From JAWOGN01 sp046496815 (lineage in GTDB: Bacteria; Desulfobacterota; DSM-4660; Desulfatiglandales; Desulfatiglandaceae), in contig JAWOGN010000034.1 in assembly GCA_046496815.1 (NCBI GenBank), forward strand, positions 1 to 14,352: a stretch of DNA of 14,352 nucleotides, given 5' to 3'. The translations under genes and the position numbers were made by a program. Of this stretch, positions 7,438 through 13,316 are shown piece by piece (position 1 is the first letter of the stretch; each line of letters begins with the position of its first letter). Below the pieces are notes generated by a model. The model worked only from the letters and a program-made list of their open reading frames with translations, ran no database searches and was not told the DNA's origin.

Positions 7438-7466
7438 AATTTACCAACAGGCATATGAATTGTCAA
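7438..7466 (-). promoter_or_regulatory. Sigma-70-type promoter on the minus strand
   Basis: Read on the minus strand: TTGACA (7466-7461), a spacer of exactly 17 bases, then TAAATT (7443-7438), with TGG directly before the -10 giving an extended -10. The -35 is a perfect consensus and the -10 matches 4 of 6. It points toward the hairpin and terminator at 7352-7430. Confidence 0.55.
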
Positions 7467-7469
7467 CAG

Positions 7470-7499
7470 GCCCTCTAATCCGAATTGGAGGGCTTTTTT
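7470..7499 (+). terminator. Rho-independent terminator or attenuator upstream of the secreted-protein gene
   Basis: GCCCTC (7470-7475) pairs with GAGGGC (7488-7493), extended by partial pairing inside, and is followed by six T (7494-7499). It lies only 52 bases before ATG 7551. An identical GAGGGCTT at 7407-7414 could pair with 7470-7475 instead and block the terminator, so it may be a conditional attenuator rather than the end of an upstream transcript. Confidence 0.65.
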
Positions 7500-7550
7500 G
7501 TGTTCGCTATCATGGCCACTCAAAAAAGTCTTCTGGAGCTGGAGGTTAAC

Positions 7551-9620
7551 ATGAACTCTCCGTATATACCAGAAGCATACAATCGGCCGTTTTCTCTTTT
7601 GTTTTACCTATTATGTTTTATGCAAATGACATTTTTTTCCGTTTTTTTTAATCCGCAACTTGCCGCAGCCGCCAATGTCTCATTTCAATGGGATGAAAAC
7701 ATCGAGGCAGATTTAGCCGGCTATATGATTCATTACGGAACTTCAAGTGGAATATACACATCAAATGAGGATGTGGGAAATCAGACCACCTATGCACTTT
7801 CCGGCCTTGAGGAGGGAAACACCTATTATTTTGCTTTAACTGCGTACAATACCCAACTCGCGCACAGCGATTTCTCAGTTGAGCTGTCTAAATATATTCC
7901 CGAATCGGACACTGACCAGGATGGTCTGACAGACAATGATGAAACATCCATTTACAATACCGACCCAAACAATCCAGACACCGACGGGGATGGCATAAAT
8001 GACGGAGACGAGGTTGCTTTCTGGGGATCAGATTGGGGTATGGATTTTGATAATGATGGGTCAATCAATCTTCTGGATTCAGATTCTGACGGGGATGGCT
8101 ACTCGGATGGCGTGGAGATGATTGAAGGTTCTGATCCTTCTAATCCAGATTCTACTCCGCTCGTAATTGTGGATGAGGAAACAACCATCTTGGAAGCTGA
8201 TTTTGATCTTGATGAGGAAGGTTTTCTTTATCTGGACGATGTTTTTCTTGGCACTTACAGACCCAAATATGCAAACGGTGCCTGGTCAGCTTCAGGCGGC
8301 TTTGTCGGGGGAGGGCTGCAGGTGACCCTGGGTGGCATTGATAATGAGGACATCCTGGACATGTCGGGTGGGTGGGAAAAAGTTTTCACTCTAAACAATC
8401 AGACGGAGGTCATCCTTTCTTTTCATTACAATCTGACTCAATCCTCTGACTACGAAAGCGATGAATTTAGTCAAGTTTTGGTGAGCATTGACGGGGTTCT
8501 CTATGGCCAGGCATCCAACGACTTTGTGGATGAAATTGCCGGAGACGGCAACGGTGGGGATCCACAAACAACGGGTTGGCGCCTCTTTCAAATCAACCCC
8601 GGAACCCTATCCGATGGAGATCACACGCTCATTATCGGCGGCTACAACAATAAGAAGACATACGGTGACGAAATCACCCAAATTTTTATTGATGATGTAG
8701 TGGTGACCAGCGTGGTCGATTATGGGGAAAACTTGTCCCCTGTCGCGGACGACCAGGCGGTGACGACTGCGAAGAACACAACAATGTCGGTGACCCTGAC
8801 CGCGGTGGATCCGGATGGTGATTCCTTAACCTACAGCATTGTCACAGACCCGACAAATGGCTTACTCAATGGTACAGCACCGAGTTTGACCTACACCCCC
8901 CATTCCGATTATATCGGAGAGGACACTTTTACTTTCAAGGCCAATGACGGCTTGGCGGATAGCAATGTGGCTACAGTGAGTATTACGATAACTTCAGTAA
9001 ATGAAAACCCGGTAGCCATCTTTTCCTGTGTTTGTGATGGACTGATTTGCACGTTTGATGCCTCTCAATCTTATGACAGCGATGGCTTCGTGGAACACTA
9101 CTCATGGGACTTTGGAGATAGCGTAAGCGGCAGTGGTGAAACCATTACTCATACCTACCAAGCGGCGGGCACCTATAATGCCTCTCTTACTGTCACTGAC
9201 GACGATGGAGCCACTCATATAGCCTGGCAGAACGTCGATGTTATTGAACCGAGTCAAACCACCACTACCATTGAACCGACGTATACCATGCACGTGGGAG
9301 ATTTAGACGGCAAAAGTGTAAACTTAAGGAATCATTGGAAAGCGGAAGTGACTCTTACAGTCAACGACACAAATGAGAACCCTGTGAAAGGTGCAATTGT
9401 GAGCGGTATTTGGAGTGGAGGAACAGAAGGAGAACGCTCATGCACAACTGACGAATTGGGTCAGTGTTTAATTGCGAGTCGTCAAATCCACAAAAAAATT
9501 GATGAAGCAGTCTTTACGGTCGGCAACATATCTCATGATGCCCTGACATATGTGGCGGCAGACAATTGGGATCCTGATGAAGACAGTGATGGTTCCACAA
9601 TCAGAGTGTATAAACCATGA
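7551..9620 (+). CDS. Secreted multidomain calcium-binding protein (FN3, thrombospondin-3, Ig-like, PKD)
   Basis: 689 aa. A signal peptide occupies residues 1 to about 40 (RPFSLLFYLLCFMQMTFFSV... ending QLAAA-A). Domains in order: fibronectin III-like (about 42-115; GYMIHYGTSSG, YALSGLEEGNTYYFALTAYN); thrombospondin type 3 repeats with DxDxDG calcium loops (120-200; DTDQDGLTD, DTDGDGIND, DFDNDGSIN, DSDGDGYSD); a beta-sandwich (212-388) of unknown family; a cadherin/Ig-like domain (395-482; AVDPDGDSLTYSI, GEDTFTFKANDG); PKD (487-565; FDASQSYDSDG, YSWDFGD, GTYNASLTVTDDDG); and a C-terminal domain (578-689) of a type seen at the ends of exported proteases (HVGDLDG, CTTDELGQC, VYKP end). No catalytic motif and no PEP-CTERM or membrane anchor are seen, so an adhesin or matrix role is likely (inference). 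ATG 7551 is chosen because GGAGG at 7541-7545 precedes it and the signal peptide follows; upstream TTG 7485 falls inside a terminator. Confidence 0.88.
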   Translation: MNSPYIPEAYNRPFSLLFYLLCFMQMTFFSVFFNPQLAAAANVSFQWDENIEADLAGYMIHYGTSSGIYTSNEDVGNQTTYALSGLEEGNTYYFALTAYNTQLAHSDFSVELSKYIPESDTDQDGLTDNDETSIYNTDPNNPDTDGDGINDGDEVAFWGSDWGMDFDNDGSINLLDSDSDGDGYSDGVEMIEGSDPSNPDSTPLVIVDEETTILEADFDLDEEGFLYLDDVFLGTYRPKYANGAWSASGGFVGGGLQVTLGGIDNEDILDMSGGWEKVFTLNNQTEVILSFHYNLTQSSDYESDEFSQVLVSIDGVLYGQASNDFVDEIAGDGNGGDPQTTGWRLFQINPGTLSDGDHTLIIGGYNNKKTYGDEITQIFIDDVVVTSVVDYGENLSPVADDQAVTTAKNTTMSVTLTAVDPDGDSLTYSIVTDPTNGLLNGTAPSLTYTPHSDYIGEDTFTFKANDGLADSNVATVSITITSVNENPVAIFSCVCDGLICTFDASQSYDSDGFVEHYSWDFGDSVSGSGETITHTYQAAGTYNASLTVTDDDGATHIAWQNVDVIEPSQTTTTIEPTYTMHVGDLDGKSVNLRNHWKAEVTLTVNDTNENPVKGAIVSGIWSGGTEGERSCTTDELGQCLIASRQIHKKIDEAVFTVGNISHDALTYVAADNWDPDEDSDGSTIRVYKP

Positions 9621-9664
9621 TTCTATGCAGCCAAAGAAATGCGATTCAAAATGTAGAGGTATAT

Positions 9665-9693
9665 GGCAGGGTCATTTGGTCCTGCCTTTTTTT
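9665..9693 (+). terminator. Rho-independent terminator of the secreted-protein gene
   Basis: GGCAGG (9665-9670), ten-base loop, CCTGCC (9681-9686), then seven T. It lies 45 bases after the stop at 9620. Confidence 0.85.
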
Positions 9694-9730
9694 CCACGTG
9701 GTGATAACTGCAATTTACCTTAGAGTGCAC

Positions 9731-9752
9731 AAAAAGTGCGATATCACGCACT
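9731..9752 (-). terminator. Rho-independent terminator, minus strand
   Basis: On the minus strand AGTGCG (9752-9747), six bases, CGCACT (9740-9735), then T run. The stem starts inside the TAG stop of the small minus ORF at 9751-9861 and faces the plus-strand terminator at 9665-9693, as expected for convergent units. Confidence 0.6.
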
Positions 9753-9861
9753 ATTTCAAATAATGGCAGATATTCAAGGCTTGAGGTGTGGGGCCATCAG
9801 ACTCTTTCACCCCTAATTTGAACCGATTTCTCTCGGCTTCATCGTTTTTGAGGCCTTTCAT
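9751..9861 (-). CDS. Small ORF, 36 aa, with its own terminator
   Basis: MKGLKNDEAERNRFKLGVKE, then SDGPTPQALNICHYLK and TAG. AGGAAGGA lies about 10 bases before the ATG on the minus strand, and an intrinsic terminator begins at the stop codon. The peptide is hydrophilic with no recognised domain. It may be a real short protein or the surviving start of a longer gene whose end was deleted. It is too short for codon statistics to help. Confidence 0.35.
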   Translation of the reverse strand: MKGLKNDEAERNRFKLGVKESDGPTPQALNICHYLK

Positions 9862-10040
9862 AGAATTACCATCCTTCCTTTCACCTCTAACCTCCATCTT
9901 GGAAGTGACTCATGAAATATCCTTTGAAAATGCCTGAACGTTACTTCTGACAGACCGAGGTTCTGTTGGGAAGATGAGCGCACAATTCATAGGATTGATT
10001 CTCTTTGTCCAAATCCATCAAGTGCTTTACAGCTCACAAC
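9862..10040. other. Intergenic sequence without recognised content
   Basis: No convincing reading frame, repeat or RNA was seen here. Confidence 0.4.
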
Positions 10041-10160
10041 GTGATTGATTCAGGAAAGAAGGAAAGTATCGCTGACTATCAGGCAAAAGTTATCGGTAGT
10101 GGCGCTGGTGGGCTTTCATCATCCCCGTTTCCGGCCAAACAAGGATTTTCAGTCGGATAA
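10041..10160 (+). pseudogene. N-terminal scrap of a FAD-dependent oxidoreductase (phytoene-desaturase-like)
   Basis: From GTG 10041 the frame reads VIDSGKKESIADYQAKVIGS then GAGGLSSSPFPAKQGFSVG and stops at 10158-10160. VIGSGAGGLS..F.AKQGFSV matches the first beta-alpha-beta of flavin amine oxidase/phytoene-desaturase type enzymes, the GxGxxG loop that binds the ADP part of FAD. Usual family members run to about 500 aa. Here everything after the first helix is gone, and SSSPFP replaces the normal small-residue helix (SAAAFL), a sign of drift. No ribosome site was identified. Confidence 0.55.
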
Positions 10161-10175
10161 CAGCATGATCAAAAA

Positions 10176-10218
10176 CCAATGATATCAGGTTAATAAAATG
10201 ATTCCATTGGCTTTTTTT
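10176..10218 (+). terminator. Possible Rho-independent terminator
   Basis: CCAATG (10176-10181) pairs with CATTGG (10205-10210) across a 23-base A+T-rich loop, followed by C and seven T (10212-10218). The long loop weakens the call. It may be the leftover end of a deleted gene. Confidence 0.4.
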
Positions 10219-10246
10219 GTCTGTTTCGGGGATGGTTGAAACCCCT

Positions 10247-10287
10247 CGCCTTTAGGCGAAAAAAAATTTATGTTGTCGCGGAGCGAC
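10247..10287. repeat. Two short hairpins next to the REP pair
   Basis: CGCC-TTTA-GGCG (10247-10258) is followed by an A tract, then GTCGC-GGA-GCGAC (10275-10287). Both lie at the left edge of the inverted REP pair and may be part of the same repeat cluster. Confidence 0.4.
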
Positions 10288-10288
10288 T

Positions 10289-10367
10289 TGTCATTCCGGG
10301 CCTGACCCGGAATCCAGTCTTTTCAGATCGTTAGGTTCCTGGATGCCGGATCAGGTCCGGCATGACG
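10289..10367. repeat. Inverted pair of REP elements (REPIN/BIME-like)
   Basis: Left unit: ATTCCGGG-CCTGA-CCCGGAAT (10293-10313). Right unit: ATGCCGGA-TCAGG-TCCGGCAT (10343-10363). Each has perfect 8-bp arms, and the loops CCTGA and TCAGG are reverse complements, so the two units are inverted copies. Outer bases also match (TGTCATTCCGG against CCGGCATGACG). This is the GTCATxCCGG type of palindrome found in many proteobacteria. REP elements are moved by RAYT transposases, and two RAYT relics lie in this window. Confidence 0.85.
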
Positions 10368-10399
10368 GCCGTAGCGAGTCCGGATACAGTTGATTTTCA

Positions 10400-10552
10400 A
10401 TGGATACTTCAAATTGGGCTGGCACTAATTGGTTGGAGTCTGGGATCGATAACGTGATTATTGATGCTGTCCCCATTCCCGGCGTAGTCTGGCTTTTTGG
10501 TTCAGGCCTTTTGGGACTTACAGGATTGAGAAAGAAGTTTAAGAAAAATTAA
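10400..10552 (+). pseudogene. C-terminal remnant of a PEP-CTERM (exosortase-sorted) protein
   Basis: A 50-codon frame, MDTSNWAGTNWLESGIDNVI then IDAVPIPGVVWLFGSGLLG and LTGLRKKFKKN. VPIPGVVWLFGSGLLGL followed by a basic end is the variant PEP-CTERM tripartite signal (motif, membrane helix, basic cluster) that exosortase recognises. The preceding IDNV.I.AVP is also normal for such proteins, but no secretion signal or ectodomain remains and a TGA lies just upstream at 10391. So it is a tail fragment, probably left by a deletion near the REP pair. A terminator-like hairpin follows at 10575-10600. It implies an exosortase system elsewhere in the genome (inference). Confidence 0.75.
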
Positions 10553-10574
10553 TCATTACCGATTTTAAGATGTG

Positions 10575-10600
10575 AAGGCAGGGGCCTTCAGCCCTGCCTT
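10575..10600 (+). terminator. Hairpin after the PEP-CTERM remnant
   Basis: AAGGCAGGG (10575-10583), 8-base loop, CCCTGCCTT (10592-10600), perfect 9-bp arms with a weak T-rich tail. The stem core matches the terminator at 9665, and both are followed by GTGGTGATAAC. Confidence 0.6.
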
Positions 10601-10747
10601 ACCTTCTGTACCCGTGGTGATAACATTGTATATGCAGCGCCGCAGCCCTTCAGGGACCTGTAATAGTTAATATTTGGAATTTTTCCGAAAACACATTCCG
10701 TTGGCTACCTTCACTCAACTCTGCTTTTCACTCCTGCGATTATTATC

Positions 10748-11030
10748 AAGCTTCAGATAGGTCGTATACTCTGGATAGCAGGAGCATCTGAATCGCGTTG
10801 TCCAATGCTCTGTCATATAGACCGCATGGGATTTCCACAAGCAGGGCAAAAAGGCCTACTTTGAGGTTCGTGCCGTTTTTACCCTGGAGTGAATTGCCTG
10901 CCGCAAATTAGGCATAAAAACCTGTCTTTGCCGGTGTGCGCTTATCCGTATCGATAAAAAGCGTTGGAATGGCATTTAAGGCAGTTGATATTTGAAGATA
11001 TGCCAGATTCTCCCACTTTTCTTTTCCCAT
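10748..11030 (-). pseudogene. Relic of a double zinc-ribbon, InsA-like transposase DNA-binding protein
   Basis: On the minus strand, from about the ATG at 11030-11028, one frame gives NINCLKCHSNAFYRYG, stop, AHTGKDRFLCLICGRQFTPG, stop, KRHEPQSRPFCPACGNPM, stop. A second frame then gives FRCSCYPEYTTYLKL. The four Cys pairs (CLKC, CLIC, CPAC, CSC), with YRYGxAxTGKxRFLC..CGRQF between them, match the zinc-beta-ribbon that opens IS1-type InsA and related transposase proteins. Three in-frame stops and a frameshift show it is inactive. Total length would be about 90 codons, complete for a stand-alone zinc-ribbon protein of this kind. Confidence 0.65.
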
Positions 11031-11203
11031 TTGCCAGTAATCGGATATAAAATAAAAAATTATGCAAATAAGTCGCCCAAAGCGAAATCGGTAGGAGGTA
11101 TGATTTTCAAGACTACTTCAAAAGGGGGATGTGATACGGAAGTATTGGAAATCAGTATTCGGAATAACTTCTTGTGCATCTTATGTTTCTAAAACCTCCA
11201 AGG

Positions 11204-11415
11204 TCACCTTTTTTCGATTTTTCTGAGCAAGGTCATTTTTAGTAATGCGCGGATAGCGCGCACGACATTACTTTTTTGCCTATCACTTTGCCCATGTCCT
11301 CTTTCGCAACCTTGAATTCATATACAATTCTTCTATCCCCGGCAATCTCGAAGACAGTTAGCTCTTCAGGTTTGTCAACAATGGCCTTCATTATGGTCTC
11401 AATGAATTCCTTCAC
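11204..11415 (-). pseudogene. khpA: KhpA-type KH-domain RNA-binding protein, broken by a 1-base frameshift
   Basis: From GTG 11415 the frame reads VKEFIETIMKAIVDKPEELT then VFEIAGDRRIVYEFKVAKED and MGKVIGKK, the single KH domain of KhpA (YlqC), a 75-80 aa RNA-binding protein that pairs with KhpB. After six A at the GKK codons the frame goes wrong and stops at 11239. Adding one A restores GKKSNVVRAIRALLKMTLLR then KIEKR and a stop at 11204-11206, which lines up residue for residue with the normal GKQGRTARAIRTLL. The KH GxxG loop would be GKKS, lacking its second glycine, so decay is likelier than sequencing error. An upstream in-frame TTG at 11430 exists, but GTG 11415 matches the family start. 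Confidence 0.75.
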
Positions 11416-11453
11416 AATCTGATATCTCAACTTGATTTAGCTAAGGAGAAGCG

Positions 11454-11642
11454 TTAGCAGATGTCTTTGAATTGAAGGGTTTTCCCACAGTGGGGACAAG
11501 TAATTTGAATGCGTTTTCTTCGCATTTTCTCGTCCTCCACGGATTCCCGAATTTTCCTAAGACCTCGGAAGAATTGCTCGATCGCCGTCTTCCTTTTTTT
11601 GACAGGGAATTGAATGATTTTGTCAGACATTAGTTTTTCCAT
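11454..11642 (-). CDS. Small single-CxxC protein of unknown function
   Basis: 62 aa from ATG 11642, or 58 aa from ATG 11630 (MSDKIIQFPVKKRKTAIEQF...). The middle is basic and helical (FRGLRKIRESVEDEKMRRKR) and the C-terminus carries one zinc-ribbon-like half, ITCPHCGKTLQFKDIC. A single CxxC plus the last Cys could bind metal in a dimer (inference). The N-terminus MSDKIIQF resembles MTEKIIQF of the 85-aa membrane protein at 12447-12704, which favours the 11630 start. The gene lies 29 bases after the SRPBCC gene on the same strand, so co-transcription is likely. Family not recognised. Confidence 0.6.
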   Translation of the reverse strand: MEKLMSDKIIQFPVKKRKTAIEQFFRGLRKIRESVEDEKMRRKRIQITCPHCGKTLQFKDIC

Positions 11643-11671
11643 ACTCAGTTTTTCGCTGCTTTTCTTTCAAA

Positions 11672-12298
11672 CTATTCCTCCGATTGGTAGATACCACCGC
11701 CTTCCACCCGTTTCCGGATAGTTGCAGCCATTGCCCGAATGTCATCACGCAGGAAAATTCGAACGAGAAAGTCAGGGATCAATCGCCCGGCGTCGAGGTA
11801 ATTGTAATAGGTTATGAGAGCCCCTTTCTTTTCATTTTCCCTTTCCACCTGCCAATAGCCCGACAACGCCCTGGGCGGGCCCTCCACAAGGTGCCAATCA
11901 ATGCGCCTTCTCGCATTATCCAGAAGCCTTTCCATGACAATGTCAGCCTTGAACACCCCTCTGCTGCCGGAAAACTTGACGATCTGGAAGCCGTCTCGCT
12001 GTTCCAGGATCTCCACACGCTCCGAATTGGGCATAAATTCGGGAAATCGCTCCACATCCCGCAGGGTTTGGTACACCAAATCGGGATCCGCCTTTACACG
12101 AAAGACGGCTCGAACAGCCTTTTCGCCGTCCGGTCGCAATTCATCCGTGATCAGGATCTTCTCCTCCCTTTCTTCACAAAATGAAAACGCGTCTTCGCCG
12201 CAACAGGATCCCACCAGCCCGACCTGTATGAGACAGGTAAGGATAAGAATTCTCACGACTAAAGCCCACAGATCAAATGACCTTCCACTATTTTTCAC
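11672..12298 (-). CDS. Exported SRPBCC (START-like) domain protein
   Basis: 208 aa. The start is GTG 12298, with GGGAG about 10 bases upstream. The N-terminus is a signal sequence (LWALVVRILILTCLIQVGLV then GSCCG); VGSC could be a lipobox, so it may be a lipoprotein. The mature part has the helix-grip fold of polyketide-cyclase/CoQ-binding-type SRPBCC proteins: VFRVKADPDLVYQTLRDVER, FPEFMPNSERVEIL, IVKFSGSRGVFKADIVMERL, RRIDWHLVEGPPRALSGYW and LITYYNYLDAG near the end. Such folds hold hydrophobic ligands. An envelope location suggests lipid or quinone binding or a matrix role (inference). It is flanked on the same strand by two small genes that share a KIIQF start. Confidence 0.85.
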   Translation of the reverse strand: MKNSGRSFDLWALVVRILILTCLIQVGLVGSCCGEDAFSFCEEREEKILITDELRPDGEKAVRAVFRVKADPDLVYQTLRDVERFPEFMPNSERVEILEQRDGFQIVKFSGSRGVFKADIVMERLLDNARRRIDWHLVEGPPRALSGYWQVERENEKKGALITYYNYLDAGRLIPDFLVRIFLRDDIRAMAATIRKRVEGGGIYQSEE

Positions 12299-12446
12299 TT
12301 TCCCACGTCTCCCATCAGCGAATCATATGAAACGGCGTTAGAACACTGTTACAAACACGCGAGGATTCGGGCACGCCCATGACGGAAAGGTATTTTTGAA
12401 CGATTCCTTTTGCAAAAACCTGGAGTTTGGGCGCCGGGCTAAGCGA

Positions 12447-12704
12447 CTAAAGTCCCGCTATGAGCTTCCGGAGTATGCCCAGCACATCCCATAAAAGAAA
12501 TGAAAATACCCCGAAACTGACAAGTAGGATGAAAGCAGGTATTGCAGCCAAGCAGAACTTAAACAAAAGCCCGACCATAGACCAAAAAGGGATTTGGATG
12601 TCAGTCACGACAACCGTCCCATTAAAATCATGATGGGGAGATGGTTCCCTTGATTCATCCAGCTGACCCTTGTAGCCCGTAAATTGGATAATCTTCTCAG
12701 TCAT
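12447..12704 (-). CDS. Small single-pass membrane protein, 85 aa
   Basis: ATG 12704 has GAGGGGG a few bases upstream. Residues 1-40 are polar (MTEKIIQFTGYKGQLDESRE...); residues about 42-70 form a long hydrophobic segment (MVGLLFKFCLAAIPAFILLV then SFGVFSFLLW), enough for one long or two short membrane helices; the end is basic. No family recognised. The N-terminal [ST][DE]KIIQF motif is shared with the protein at 11454-11642. It is likely the first gene of a minus-strand set that continues with the SRPBCC gene 148 bases downstream. Confidence 0.65.
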   Translation of the reverse strand: MTEKIIQFTGYKGQLDESREPSPHHDFNGTVVVTDIQIPFWSMVGLLFKFCLAAIPAFILLVSFGVFSFLLWDVLGILRKLIAGL

Positions 12705-12750
12705 AATCCCCCTCTTTCACCTGAGAAACGTAAAAGCCCCTTTCATAACT

Positions 12751-12910
12751 GACCCGAGGGCATAATGAACCTCAGAAACTACAGCCGCTCATCTGAGACT
12801 CAGGGTTGAATTTTGTAAAGAAGAGAAGGCTGTGATCTCTGAGAGAGTTGAAAGTGATGTTCCCCAGGATTCGTTAATCTTTCACTAGAGAACGGTTAAG
12901 AAAGGGTAAA
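12751..12910. repeat. Direct repeat unit, copy 1
   Basis: It begins GACCCGAGGG, has ACCTCAGAAACTACAGCC then CTCATCTGA and GGCTGTGATCTCTG, and ends with AACGGTTAAGAAAGGGTAA (from 12891). The same blocks recur in order in copy 2 from 12947. Confidence 0.6.
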
Positions 12911-13090
12911 AAGAGCTTTTGAGCCTTATCCTACCAAATAAAACAAGACCCAGAGGCGCAGTAAAGCACCTTAGAAACCACAGCCACTCATCTGAAGCCT
13001 AAGGATGAAGGGTATCTTTCGGAAAGAGAGGCTGACTGTGATCTCTGTGGGACTTTTTACTTATACACCAACTCAGCAGGCAATGGTAAA

Positions 13091-13115
13091 GCTTCTTTTT
13101 GGAAGCAATGCTTCC
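13091..13115. repeat. Overlapping alternative hairpins
   Basis: GCTTC (13091-13095), GGAAGC (13101-13106) and GCTTCC (13110-13115). The central GAAGC can pair with either side, so the hairpins exclude each other. Confidence 0.4.
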
Positions 13116-13129
13116 TTGATAAAAACAAA

Positions 13130-13169
13130 GCCTCTGAGCCAGGGACCGGGAGAGAGTTAACTCAGAGGC
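13130..13169. repeat. Perfect 9-bp inverted repeat
   Basis: GCCTCTGAG (13130-13138) and CTCAGAGGC (13161-13169) around a 22-base loop. There is no T tract, so it is not a terminator. Confidence 0.6.
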
Positions 13170-13316
13170 AATGAAAAAGAGACATACTTATCTCATCTGT
13201 ACTTTATTCTTGTTTCGTTAAGGAACGGTTAGAAAATGGTAAGAAAAACCCCCTGAAAGGGGACATTGGTTCCAAAACAACTTGTGAAATGGGCAGATAT
13301 GGAAGAACGACTCTCC

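Larger units (their letters stand above)
12947..13247. repeat. Direct repeat unit, copy 2, with about 137 extra bases
   Basis: It begins GACCCAGAGG, has ACCTTAGAAACCACAGCC then CTCATCTGA and GACTGTGATCTCTG, and ends with AACGGTTAGAAAATGGTAAG (from 13224). The two marker blocks are about 277 bases apart here against 140 in copy 1; the surplus holds the hairpins at 13091-13115 and 13130-13169. Confidence 0.55.
12705..13316. other. Non-coding region with a diverged direct duplication and hairpins
   Basis: No gene seen. It contains the duplicated segments at about 12751-12910 and 12947-13247 and hairpins at 13091-13115, 13130-13169 and 13251-13263 (CCCCT-GAA-AGGGG). The last precedes the RAYT relic and could be part of its associated repeat. 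Confidence 0.5.

Noticed and set aside
7485..7550. Upstream TTG start for the secreted protein
   Set aside because: It would start inside the terminator stem; ATG 7551 has a ribosome site and begins a signal peptide.
10992..11192. Plus-strand 66-aa frame, with GGAGG before an internal ATG near 11100
   Set aside because: The spacing between GGAGG and that ATG is too short, the peptide has no motif, and part of the frame overlaps the zinc-ribbon relic.
11239..11430. Programmed frameshifting in the KhpA-like gene
   Set aside because: A six-A run is short, the P-site codon would mispair after a -1 slip, and the GxxG loop is already damaged; decay or sequencing error is simpler.
11684..12341. 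Two long plus-strand frames (166 and 146 aa)
   Set aside because: Both are antisense to the SRPBCC gene, which has a clear signal peptide and fold.
12751..13247. CRISPR array
   Set aside because: There are only two diverged copies, of unequal length and without regular spacers.
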